64,000 bases of DNA. Origin: Lagopus muta. Taxonomy: Eukaryota; Chordata; Aves; Galliformes; Phasianidae. The notes under the pieces are model-generated. The model was not told the origin of the DNA. It searched no databases and saw only the letters and a program-made list of their open reading frames with translations. The stretch lies in assembly GCF_023343835.1 (NCBI RefSeq), contig NC_064439.1, positions 35,596,508-35,660,507 of the forward strand, given 5' to 3'. The position numbers were made by a program, and so were the translations under genes. Numbering within the stretch: the first letter of the stretch is position 1; every line of letters starts with the position of its first letter. Positions 40,001 to 49,485 of this stretch are shown one piece after another.

Positions 40001-40473
40001 AAAGAGGAGAAAGGCTGTTACAGGGAGAATAGAAAACTATTGTTTGTGACATTTCTAAAGTCTTCCACTTAGAACTAACAGCAAGTACATGTAGTAAAAT
40101 AATAATAATAATAATAAAAAAGTCCTGAAAATATATATAGCAGCTAAAATATCTTTTGTTTTCATCAAATTCATTGCTGTGTCTTTGAGGAGTACAGCTA
40201 ATTTAGCATTCAAAGACAAATTACTGGAGGCAATCTTAAGTCAGTATTTAACTGTAATGTTTCTTCTATTTTTGCCTCCATTTCCATAAAAGTTCAAAAA
40301 CAATGAATTGTAACAGGAAGCACCTGTGCATTTATAATATTATGATTTAGTTGAAGATAAACTAATTCAAAAGCTAACTATATATTAGATGCCAACACAT
40401 TCATGAATTAACTTTGCTCTATTCTGCCCCTAAAAGCATAATTATTTCAACATGCTAACAAATCTGTCATCAG
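37026..40473. other. AT-rich DNA, no gene recognised
   Basis: Open frames of up to 99 codons at 38.8-39.4 kb occur on both strands but end in a poly-A tract and have no recognisable domain. An (AAT)n microsatellite lies at 40097-40117. Confidence 0.5.
40097..40117 (+). repeat. (AAT)n microsatellite
   Basis: About seven tandem AAT units. Confidence 0.85.

Positions 40474-40511
<38 letters not shown>
40474..40511 (+). repeat. Poly-A tract (38 A)
   Basis: An uninterrupted run of 38 A residues is followed by GAGGAA and lies about 100 bp upstream of the provirus. Confidence 0.9.
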
Positions 40512-40516
<5 letters not shown>

Positions 40517-40687
40517 AAAGTGATATATTACATACCAAAACAAGGCAAAATACTTTGATTAGAATTTTGTAAGGATTTGCACAGATCAAAAAATAAAATA
40601 GGGTTTAATCTTTGTATGGGAACTACTGAATCACAGCCTGAACCTCTGACTGATCACCTGAGGCGAGCAATGAGTCAGCCAGAGGAG

Positions 40688-40727
40688 CACAGGTGAAGGC
40701 AATTCACCTGTGAAGGCAATTCACCTG
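40688..40727 (+). promoter_or_regulatory. U3 palindrome with paired E-boxes, tandemly duplicated
   Basis: Arms CACAGGTGAA (40688-40697) and TTCACCTGTG (40703-40712) form a perfect 10-bp inverted repeat around GGCAA. Each arm contains a CAGGTG/CACCTG E-box core. The unit TGAAGGCAATTCACCTG is repeated directly (40694-40710 and 40711-40727), giving a third E-box. Related palindromes occur in the 3' LTR (45661-45685) and the solo LTR (63375-63399). A role as a bHLH or ZEB/Snail-type factor site is inference from the core motif only. Confidence 0.6.
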
Positions 40728-40772
40728 TGCTGCCAGAAGAGGTTTGGAGCCAGGCTCCAGTCCTTCTTAACC

Positions 40773-40780
40773 TATTTAAG
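40773..40780 (+). promoter_or_regulatory. LTR TATA-like box
   Basis: TATTTAAG is conserved in position in the 3' LTR (45714-45721), and as TATATAAG in the minus-strand solo LTR (63326-63333). Confidence 0.55.
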
Positions 40781-40998
40781 AGCTGGCTACCAGTGAGGAA
40801 GGATATCTCCTGGAGATCTGCTCTGCTGGAGTTTTGTAAGTGAGCCTAGGATAGGGGTAAGCTTTCTATCTATTCTCTTTTTGTTATCCTAGTCTGCTTT
40901 ACCAAACTCTCTCATTTATTTTGTAATTATAACATATTAATATTCATTGATGACACACTTGATGAGCCAGGCAGGCCAAATATACTGAAATTTACATC

Positions 40999-41802
40999 AT
41001 GTCTTTTCTTTGGAATTTCTATAAATGGGTCAAAGGGGAGAACAACATTCCTCTAGAGAAAATGATTCTAGGGCAGATCCCAGCATTTGTGGGATCTCCC
41101 TATTATGAATTAGTGGTTATCATTGAAAAATGGGATCCCTTATATGTTATGGGAAATATCTCCCCATATCGCATGGCAGATTAGTTTCAGGGACTTAGCA
41201 AGGATGTACTGATCACTGAAGAAAGACAATTGGCTGCCTCCACAGTGGCGTGGCCACTACTAAGTGCCTTAAATTGTGCTGAAATAAGAGATAATACTTT
41301 AGAGAATGAAAATCAACTTTTGAAAGACCGTATTGAAAAATTAGAGCAGGAACTTGACATATTAACAGGGAAGAAACCAATTCTACATCTTCCAATAGGT
41401 TAAGTTCATAACAGCTCAATAAACAGTGATCAGATTCCTGAATCAACAGGCTTCATTGATCAGGAAAATAAAAAATACAAATTAGATCTCAAATATCCAA
41501 TTTTGACAGATCCATTAGAAGCCCATCCTGTCATAACTCAGAAAACAAAAAAAGTACAGGACAGACTGGCAGGGGTGCCACCTGATCAGTGGCTCCCTGC
41601 CCAGACTCATTTACATGTAACAGCCCGGCCATACGCGGCAGCAGAATTAATGGATTTAGTACAGCTATTTCGGCAGAAGCCTAGAGAAAGTGTGCCGGCT
41701 TGGTTATTGAGACTGTGGGATTCTGGGGTAGAAATCCAGGGTAAGAGTTATAGAAAGGATACAAACAATGACATGGAACCTAGAAGATTTCATTGTTCCT
41801 AA
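40999..41802 (+). pseudogene. Degenerate gag of the ERVL-type provirus
   Basis: A single reading frame from the ATG at 40999 runs to a TAA at 41800-41802 and is broken by TAG at 41185-41187 and a TAA near 41401. It is about 268 codons, short for a complete gag. The middle third has a heptad-like, Leu/Glu/Lys-rich coiled coil (NENQLLKDRIEKLEQELDIL, about 41308-41367). The last 99 codons (41503-41802) contain a capsid-like stretch with VPAWLLRLWD. No CCHC zinc knuckle is visible. A run of A residues follows at about 41807-41817, where frame is lost before the protease. Assignment as gag rests on position between 5' LTR and protease. Confidence 0.7.
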
Positions 41803-41991
41803 TAGGAAAAAAAAAAACTGCCTCAGGTGTCTTGGGACACAAAGCCTGAGCCACTGGAAGCAGAAGAATTGGCCCTAGCACAATTCATGGCATGACAAGG
41901 GATGTTAGTCCCTCTACGGCCTCCAGATGGGACCAGAGGCCCTATGTAGAATTAACAATTTATTGGTCCCGAAAAAAATATTCAGAGACTT

Positions 41992-42486
41992 ATGGCATTA
42001 GTGGACACCCGAGCAGAAACATCAATTATCTACGGAGATCTGACCAAATTTGATGGGGACAGAGTGATGATTGGTGGTTCTGGGGAACAGACTATTCCTG
42101 TCACCCAAACATGGTTAAAACTGGGGGTTGGGTGTCTCCCACCCCGGGAGTACAAGGTGTCTATTGCCCCAGTCCAAGAATACATCCTGGGCATAGATAT
42201 TCTATGGGGTCTGTCTTTCCAGACAACTGTGGGAGAGTTCAGACTTCGACAGAGATGTATCAGTGTCTGGGTGGTGCAGGCAATATTAAGAGGCCATGTG
42301 AAACATAGGCCTGTTTGCCTGCTGAAACTGCGCCAGATTACTAATGTGAGACAGTATAGACTCCCGGGTGGGCAAGATGTAATATTGAGAACGGTTCAGG
42401 AATTAGAAAAAGTTGGCATTATAAGACCTGCACACAGCCCATATAACTCCCCCATATGGCCAGTGCGAAAGTCGGATGGCACATGA
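41992..42486 (+). pseudogene. Degenerate protease and start of reverse transcriptase
   Basis: This 164-codon frame begins with an aspartic-protease motif. The position of the catalytic DTG triplet reads DTR at residues 5-7 (ALVDTRAETS), so the enzyme should be inactive. A second hallmark, ILGIDIL, lies near residues 66-72. From about residue 122 the frame enters RT (RQYRLPGG, VGIIRPAHSPYNSPIWPV), the N-terminal fingers. A TGA at 42484-42486 stops it where the next RT residues continue in frame. Confidence 0.85.
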
Positions 42487-43160
42487 AGAATGACAGTTGA
42501 TTACAGAGAATTAAATAAGGTCGTGCCACCTATTCATGCTGCCGTACCCAATATTGCCTCCCTAATGGACACATGAAGTAGGGATATTAAAAACCCTATC
42601 ATTGTGTTCTAGATCTAGCAAATGCGTTCTTCAGTATCCCAATTGCTGAGGAATTGCAAGATCAGTTTGTGTTTATGCAGGGAGGCAGGCAGTGGACCTT
42701 TCAGGTCCTGCCACAGGGGTACGTGCATTCACCAGCATATTATCATAATTTAGTGGCGTGTGACCTGGCTGATTGGAGAAAACCTGATGATGTTAACCTA
42801 TATCATTATATTGATGATCTGCTGACATCTGACTCACTGGAGGCAGTAGGACAGGTGGCAGATTCATTAACCACCTATTTACAATAGAGGGGATGGGCTA
42901 TAAATCCCCAGAAGGTGCAAGGTCCGGGCCTGTCCGTAAAATTCCTGGGGGTGGTTTGGTCAGGAAAGACCAAAGTACTACCCAGTGCTGTCATAGATAA
43001 GGTTCAGGCGTTCCCAGTCCCTACGGATCAAAGCAGCTGCAAGAGTTTCTAGGTATATTGGGTTATTTGTGTTCCTTTATACTTCACCTAGCGCAGCTGC
43101 TAAAGCCACTATACAGACTCACAGAAAAGGGGCAGCTATGGGACTGGGGGGAAAACAGAA
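42487..43160 (+). pseudogene. Degenerate reverse transcriptase palm, thumb and connection
   Basis: RT continues directly after the TGA at 42484 with VDYRELNK, then shifts frame near 42575. The open piece 42654-42887 (77 codons) carries VLPQGYVHSP and the polymerase motif YIDD at about 42807-42818, so this catalytic motif itself is intact. A TAG at 42885-42887 stops it. The following sequence still shows a GLSVKFLGV-like thumb motif before another frame loss near 43020. Confidence 0.88.
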
Positions 43161-44337
43161 CAAGATGCTTTCCAACAAGCAAAACTGGCAGTTAAACAAG
43201 CCCAGGCATTGGGTATATTTAATCCTACCCTCCCAGCTGAGTTAGACGTTCATGTTACTCAAGACTGCTTTGGTTGGGGCCTGTGGCAACACCAGAGTTC
43301 TGTTCAGACCCCCATTGGTTTCTGTCTCAGGTTTGGCACGGAGCAGAAGAAAGATACAGTGTGATTGAAAAACAGTTATTGGCTGCCTATTTGGCATTAC
43401 AGGCAGTAGAGCCAATAATTCAAACAGCTGAAGTTATAGTTGAGACCACTCTGCGGATTCAGGGGTGGGTGAAAGATCTGACCTACCTTCCTAAGACAGG
43501 GGTGGCCCAAGCACAAACAGTGGCATGATGGATCTCCTACCTCAGCCAATCAGCCAAAGGGGCAGCCTGTCTTCATCACCCTTGAAAGAAGAGCTCCAGA
43601 GAATCCTAGGCCCAGTGACATATCACAGTGATGCACCAAAAGAAATACTGGTTGCTCCACAAGAGAAGAGTGCAGTTCAGGAGGGAAAATATCCTATCCC
43701 TGAAGATGCCTGGTACACAGATGGGTCCAGCAAGGGCAACCCGAGCAAGTGGAGAGCAATAGCTTACCATCCTTCCACCAAGAAAATCTGGTTTGATGAG
43801 GGGGATGGTCAGAGCAGCCAATGGGCAGAACTGTGAGCCGTGTAGATGGTTATAACCAAGGAACCTGGTGATGGTATCCTGAACATCTGCACAGATAGTT
43901 GGGCTGTGTACTGGAGGCTCACTCTTTGGATTGCACAGTGGGCCACCCAGAAATGGACTATCCACGCCCGACCGATCTGGGGCAAAGACATGTGGTTAGA
44001 TATATGGAATACGGTCAAACACAGGACTGTACGTGTCTACCATGTTTCTGGTCATCAGCCCCTACAGTCACCGGGAAATGATGAAAGTGACATGCTGGCC
44101 CAAGTTCGATGGATTGAGAATTCACCATCTGAGAACATCGCCCATTGGTTACATCAGAAGCTACGACATGCTGGACAAAAGACAGTGTGGGCAGCTGCTA
44201 AAGCGTGGGGACTGCCCATACAACTACCTGCTATCATCCAGGCATGCCAGGGTTGTGGCTCTTGCTCCAAGATGAGACTGAGATCGTTGCTCAAAACAAC
44301 AGCCTATCTTGCTAGAGGACCCAATCCTCTGCAGTGA
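43161..44337 (+). pseudogene. Degenerate RNase H and integrase zinc-binding domain
   Basis: After a tether region (43274-43528), the frame 43525-43836 contains the RNase H start WYTDGSS, carrying the first catalytic Asp, and ends with QWAEL and a TGA at 43834-43836. The same frame resumes at 43837 and holds ICTDSWAVY (second Asp), then VSGHQ and NDESD (late His/Asp region). It then enters an integrase N-terminal zinc module, with HWLHQKLRH supplying histidines and CQGCGSC supplying cysteines. A TGA at 44335-44337 ends the open part just before the integrase core. Confidence 0.87.
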
Positions 44338-45166
44338 TGGCAGGTCAATTACATTAGGCCTCTTTCTCGGTCTGAGGGGGCAAGATATGCCCTGACCTGT
44401 GTCAACACTGCAAGTGGGCTACTGCAGGCCTATCTAGTACTGAAAGCAAACCAGGCATATACCATCAAGGCACTCACTAAACTGATGTCTGCCTATGGGA
44501 CACCTCAAGTCATCGAGAACAACCAAGGAACTCATTTTACTGGTGCAACAATACAGTGCCGGGCAGAAGAAAATAACATTGAATGGTGATTCCACCTGCC
44601 ATATAATCCAATGAGGGCAGGCCTTATTGATTGTTATAATGGTATTCTTAATACTGTCCTGAAGACAGACTCCCAGTCCCTGCAGGGATGGACAAAAGAC
44701 TGCATGAAACCACGTGGGACCTGAATGAAAGACTCTGAGAACATTGCAGACAACAGGGGCTACCCCACTTAGGATCCAAATTACAGGCACTGATCATCAG
44801 GTAAGACCCCAGATTGGTAACAAAAATAATCTTCAGCTCCCTGCCCCTGAGAATTTAGATTTGGGTACCCATAGAATAAAATGGCCCTGGAGGGTGCAGG
44901 TAGGACCCAAATGGTGTGGCCTACTTGCACCTTGGGGGAGATTGTTGGAGGTGGGAGGCTTAGTAGTCCCTCCAGTAATAAGTACATGGCCTACTGATAT
45001 TGTGGTCAACACTCCGATTTTCATTGCTAAAGGGACCTCCATCATGTCCCTGTGGCAGATCAGGACACCTCCTTTGGTGCCTGATATAATTATGCAGCCG
45101 CAGACATCTGGCCAGAAGGTGTGGTTCAGGCAGCCAGGATGTGCCCCACACAAGTGGAAGTGTTGA
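44338..45166 (+). pseudogene. Degenerate integrase core and C-terminal domain
   Basis: Reading through the TGA at 44335, the same frame begins WQVNYIRPL and later has GTPQVIENNQGTHF. These are the two regions that carry the catalytic aspartates of the DDE triad in retroviral integrases; both positions show Asn here. A TGA at 44587-44589 and a frameshift near 44700 follow. The open piece 44744-45166 (140 codons) resembles a C-terminal domain or tail, with KWPWRVQVGPKW and a hydrophobic APWGRLLEVGGLVVPP stretch. Its exact domain is uncertain. Confidence 0.82.
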
Positions 45167-45573
45167 CCTAGGATAGAAATACTGCTTGTATCTTGCCCTG
45201 GAGAGCAGACCTTCCTCTCTTGGTACCTCTGAAACATCTGTATTACTCCCCATGAGTCTGTGAGCCTTCAGGATCACTGGAAGGAACGAAATGCCATCAA
45301 AGCGTTCCAGTGCTACTGTCAGATCATGTGCAACACCCGGTGATGGTCTACATGGGACTGATGGAACATAGAATAGACCTGCACCTCACGGCTACATGCC
45401 TCCAGTAACATCATCGAGCACTGGCCCATAAAAGAATATGGACATTCACTGATCATCACTCGAATTGTACCAACATGCGTCGCAGTGAAAATTGTATAAG
45501 CATTGTGATATAGCAGATCTCTGTCTTAGGGAAAGCTTACCCTTTAGTCAACCTGATCATTGGTTCATGCTGT
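45167..45573 (+). other. Provirus segment between integrase and 3' LTR, no env seen
   Basis: About 400 bases separate the pol tail from the polypurine tract. No signal peptide, transmembrane or fusion-peptide-like stretch is readable. This is too short for an env gene, matching an env-less ERVL-type element. Confidence 0.6.
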
Positions 45574-45585
45574 GAAGGGGTGGAG
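45574..45585 (+). promoter_or_regulatory. Polypurine tract of the provirus
   Basis: GAAGGGGTGGAG lies immediately upstream of the 3' LTR TGTATGGG start. It is purine except for one T and sits where the plus-strand primer is expected. Confidence 0.75.
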
Positions 45586-45894
45586 TGTATGGGAACTGCT
45601 GAGTCACGGCCTGAACCTCTGATTGATCACCTGAGTCAAGCAATGAATCAGCCAGAGGAGCACAGGTGAAGGCAGTTCACCTGTACTGCTGGAAGGGGTG
45701 GAGCTCCTCAACGTATTTAAGAGCTGGCTACCAGTGGGGAGGGATCTGTTCTGGAGGTCTACTCTGCTGGAGTTTTGTAAGTGAGCCCAGGATAGGGGTA
45801 TACTTTCTATTTATTCTCTTTTTGTTATCATAATCTACTTTGCCAAACTCATTTATTTTGTAATTATAGCGTCTTAATATTCATTGATTATACA
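45586..45894 (+). repeat. 3' LTR of the ERVL-type provirus
   Basis: 309 bp from TGTATGGGAAC to TTATACA. It aligns with the 5' LTR but lacks the 17-bp U3 duplication and differs by scattered substitutions. The TATTTAAG box is at 45714-45721. U3 has the palindrome arms CACAGGTGAA (45661-45670) and TTCACCTGTA (45676-45685), one mismatch from perfect. Confidence 0.9.
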
Positions 45895-46570
45895 ATCTCG
45901 ATGCACCCAAAACTGCGGTAGAGTATCAGCAGCAACAAAATAATGCATCAGCTGGTTCTTACAGGAGAAAATCCTCACGGGCTAATGTGTAATATGCTGC
46001 AGAACTGACAATGTTGGTTGTTTGTTTTTCCAGTTCAACGCAGTCTATTGCTAGAGGCACAGTATAACACCAGATCAGCTGGTTTATTGCAGTGATTTTG
46101 AATGACAATTTTTTTTGCTCTTGCTATAGAGGAAAATGTTTGAGTTGTCTACTTTGCATATCACCATGTAAAAAATCACGGTCCTTCTTTTCTATAGTAA
46201 CAAATGACAGGTGAATCTTCTCTTATCACTTGTTTTTATATCTACTCTGACTTAGATATAGGATTAGTGGTTTTTTTGTTTTTTTTCTTTTTTCCTGGTA
46301 CTATATTTATGTATGATTTAGTTCACACTGCAGCAAGCAATAGATTTAGTGCCAGGAAATTCTATATTTCTCTGTATGTATATGTATGTCACATGTAACA
46401 GCATAAATTAAGTAGGAAAACGAGGAACACTTTTGAAATTAAAAGCACATTTTTTTTGTCTTGAAGTGAGAAGTGTGAGGGGTCTAAATCATGAAGTCAT
46501 GCTGAAACAGATGAGTTGTAATTAGGGCAGAGAAGAGAATGAAACATGGACATATGGCTTCCTTCTCGCC
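45895..46570. other. AT-rich DNA between the provirus and the CR1/ENS-1 complex
   Basis: No gene recognised. Contains a T-rich run near 46270-46296. The start of the CR1 similarity is near 46590. Confidence 0.5.
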
Positions 46571-47433
46571 ATGGTTTGCTTTTTTCTAGGGGATCCTAGA
46601 TCCCTTATAAAGGTGGCGAGACGGATAGCCCAGCTGAAGTGCCTTTATACCGATGCACGCAGCCTGAGTAACAAGCAGGAGGAACTGGAAACTGTGATGC
46701 ACTCGGAAAGTTATGACCTTGTTGCTATCACAGAAACATGGTGGGATGACTCCCACAATTGGGATACTGCCATCGACGGCTATAAACTCTTTAGGAGAGA
46801 TAGGCGAGGTAGGAGGGGTGGGGGAGTTGCTCTCTCTGTCAGAGATTAGATAAACTGTGAGGAGCTCCCTACAAGAAACAGTCAGGAACAGGTTGAGAGC
46901 CTATGGGTTAGGATTAGAGATGGGACTAATATAGGTCAGCTGGTGTTAGGGGTATACTACAGACCACCTGATCAAGGGGAGGCTGTTGACAAGGCTTTCT
47001 TGCTCCAGATGCATGAGATGTCTGGCTCACGGGCTCTTGTCCTGGTGGGGGACTTCAACCATCCGGACATCTGGGAAAACCACACGGCGAGCTGCAAGAG
47101 CTCCAGAAGGCTCTTGGAATCCATTGACGATAGCTTTCTGGTTCAGGTATTGGACAGACCGACCAGAGGTGAAGCGTTGCTGGACCTGCTGCTCACCAAC
47201 GCCGAGGAGATCATCAAAGGCGTCAAGGTTGGAGGCTGCCTGGGCTCCAGTGACCACACCCTGGTTGAGTTTGTGATCTCAAGCGATGTGGGCCTGGCAA
47301 AGAGCAGGATCAGGACACTGAACTTTAGAAGAGCAGACTTCAAGCTACTCAATGGATTGCTGGCCAAGATCCCCTGGCGCGCTGCCCTCAAACACAAGGA
47401 TGTTGAGGAGAGGTCTTTCATTGTATTGAAAAA
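46571..47433 (+). mobile_element. CR1 LINE fragment, ORF2 endonuclease domain
   Basis: CR1 ORF2 starts with an apurinic-type endonuclease that nicks the target DNA. One frame from 46571 to 47437 is broken only by a TAG at 46847-46849. It contains the EN signature residues in order: AITETWW (catalytic Glu), VYYRPPDQ, VLVGDFNHPDI (catalytic Asp/Asn) and SSDHTLVEF (final Asp-His). The similarity starts near 46590 and continues to about codon RSFIVLKK at the junction. There the frame ends in a TGA overlapping the ATG of the next ORF. The RT half is missing at this end and resumes at 51762 after the ENS-1-like element. This copy is far better preserved than the CR1 pieces elsewhere in the window. 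Confidence 0.9.
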
Positions 47434-48981
47434 ATGAGCGACAGCATTGCCACCATGAAAAGTGAAGATGTATTATTTGATCTTTTAGAAAAACATGGTG
47501 CTCGACCCTCTTTATCAGGCATGGATTGGGCACAACAGAACTGGTATAACTTGCAAAGTGTTTCGGACCGCATTAGTGTCTTAAAGAATGAGGCTCATAC
47601 ACGAGCTGGAAAAGGAAAGTCGTTTATTTGTGCCGTACTCGGGGCTACTTTAAAAGCTGCTGTGGAGTTCCGTAATGAAAAGCATTCAGCAGAACTCCAA
47701 ACCATAGAAGCACTACAGGAATCGGTTAAAGTAACACAAGAATTGGTGAAAACTCTGCAGAATCAAATAGTTAATCTCAAGGAAGAATTAGTAAGAGAGA
47801 AACGTAATTCAGCTTTGTTGCATATGGCTTTTAAGGAACTGCTAACGTGTAAGCATGCCAGCCATACCGTCACCCACAGTTTGCCTCGAGAAAAAACTTT
47901 TCTTCAGGTGGAACTACCAGGAATGAAGGAAAAGCTAGATAAATTAGAAACTCCAATAGCCCCATTGCGTCCTTTGATAAAAACTGAATATACATTTGAT
48001 AACAGTGAGGATCTAGAGCCTTAAATGAATGTTAAGGAAATTCCCTTCTCAGCCACTGAACTAGCAAAATTGAAGAAAGATTTTAGCCGCTCTCCAAAGG
48101 AATCTGAAACAGAGTATGTATGGAGGGTTAGCCTCACTGGTGGAGACCAGATTCTGCTAACAGAAAAGGAGGCGGAAGGTTATTGGGGACCAAGAGTATT
48201 TTTAACTACTGGCAACAGTCGTGCTCCCTGGTCATTAACGCAAAGGGCTGCCTATTGGGCAGGTGGTCTCAACCCTTTAGAACGGGGAGACCCTCTTGCC
48301 ATTACTGGAACAACTGATCAGTTAGTAGAGAGTGTTCAAAAGGCTGCTTGTCTCCAAATGATGTATGATAGAAAGCTGCAGCCACACCATGAATCACCTA
48401 TGATGATGCCTGTTGATCCTGAGAGAATGACTGCTTTAATTAGAGGGCTTCCAGAGTCGTTAAAACCTATAGGTATTCAACTGCAAGGAAAAACAGAGGC
48501 TATGTCTCAGGGAGAGAGAACCCGGCGAGTGTTGGAAGGAACTGTAACCCCCAACCATCTGCAGTCAGGAAACAAAGCATGGGCGTGGGGAGAGGTTGCC
48601 CAAGAGTTAATTAACAATGGAAGGAAATATGGGCCAGTGGTTTCTTCCTCCACTAAATTCGAGCCAAGAGAAGTAAGACTTGCAGCAGTCAGCCTTGCCC
48701 CCAGGCCTCCTAGCTCAAAGCTCGGTGGGACTGGAAGGGTCTCACTGTCAGTAAAAACAGGTAGGCGAAATATTGATCATAAACGTAATTTTCTCTGGAC
48801 ACTGGGCTGGCAAAAGGGTGTTCTACGAGATTTGATGAATGGATTACCCACTGTCAGGTTAGAGAAATTAGTTAACTGGTGGCCAGAACAAAAGCTCCAG
48901 AATCTCGAGGAGAGCGAAACCCCAGGTCCTAGGGTCTCTCCCAGGGAACCTGAACGGCTCTCCAAGCCATTAGAAAACTGA
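47434..48981 (+). pseudogene. ENS-1/ERNI-like gag-type ORF with one in-frame stop
   Basis: One frame of 516 codons is interrupted only by TAA at 48022-48024, with an ATG directly after it (48025). The upstream part has 196 codons and the downstream part 318. The N-terminal part has a heptad-rich coiled coil at about residues 84-138 (ALQESVKVTQELVKTLQNQI is a section of it). The downstream part has a compact gag/capsid-like region (WSLTQRAAYWAGGLNPLERG) and near its end a PTVRL pentapeptide at 48847-48861, which fits the PxVxL heterochromatin-protein-1 binding consensus. ERNI, a galliform early-embryo protein of about 490 residues encoded by the ENS-1 retroelement, is described with an N-terminal coiled coil and HP1-gamma interaction. 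Identity is inferred from this architecture and memory. Whether the TAA is fixed, polymorphic or an assembly error is open. The ORF is otherwise intact, unlike neighbouring elements. Confidence 0.72.
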
Positions 48982-49485
48982 TGTCTTTGCCCCTCCCAAG
49001 TGAGCGGGGTGGGAACGGTGAAGGGTGGATGCATGAGAAAGCTCACAACAAAGGGAAACAAGATCCTCGATTTAACACCTTCTGTCCAAAGGCCCCACCA
49101 CTCTTGCCAGTTATCCCTGTGAGTCACGATCCAGTAGCTGATAAGCCAGGGAAACACTCTTACCTCCCTGGCCAGACTGTGTCGATTGACTCGGCTAACC
49201 TGAGGTCAGTTCCCTTCCTAAGGGAACCTAACAGGATCCCTTAACAAATATCTTTGGAAGGCTAAAGATACCCTGAAAAAGGAATATGAAATCAACACTT
49301 GCTGGATTGTTCCCTCATTTTTTAACCATATTAACAAAGCCCAAAAAGGGCAAGTCGGTGTCTTGTTTTATTTTACAGAAGATCCCCGTGGGACCTTGAC
49401 AGAACACAAAAAGGCTAATAGCTGATTTTAACTATTTGTATTTTGCGACCAAAATACTGAAGATTTGATCATGCTAGAACACTGA
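48982..49485 (+). other. Unassigned internal segment of the ENS-1-like element
   Basis: An open frame of 87 codons begins with an ATG overlapping the ORF's TGA (48981-49244) and reads proline-rich text such as APPLLPVIPVSHDPVADKPG. A second open stretch follows from about 49243 to 49420 in another register. Neither shows RT, RNase H or integrase motifs. They could be gag-tail, integrase-tail or pre-env sequence. Confidence 0.45.

Larger units (their letters stand above)
40613..40957 (+). repeat. 5' LTR of the ERVL-type provirus
   Basis: It runs from TGTATGGGAAC to TGACACA (345 bp) and aligns with the 3' LTR throughout. It is longer than the 3' LTR because of a 17-bp tandem duplication in U3 (40694-40727) and a different stretch around 40740-40768. 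A TATTTAAG box is at 40773-40780. I see no convincing TGG-starting primer-binding site just downstream, so the tRNA primer cannot be assigned. Confidence 0.9.
40613..45894 (+). mobile_element. Endogenous retrovirus, ERVL-type, env-less, defective
   Basis: A nearly full-length provirus of 5,282 bp has two related LTRs and gag, protease, RT, RNase H and integrase remnants in retroviral order. Flanking pentamers ATCTT (40608-40612) and ATCTC (45895-45899) look like a 5-bp target duplication with one mutation, which fits class III (ERVL-like) elements. The solo LTR at 63.2 kb has a perfect 5-bp duplication and supports that length. No env is recognisable between integrase and the 3' LTR. Stops, frameshifts and substituted catalytic residues show that it cannot make functional proteins. 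The two LTRs differ at many sites, indicating an old insertion. Confidence 0.9.

Noticed and set aside
40958..40985. Primer-binding site after the 5' LTR
   Set aside because: The sequence after the LTR does not begin TGG and does not match a tRNA 3' end that I can recognise.
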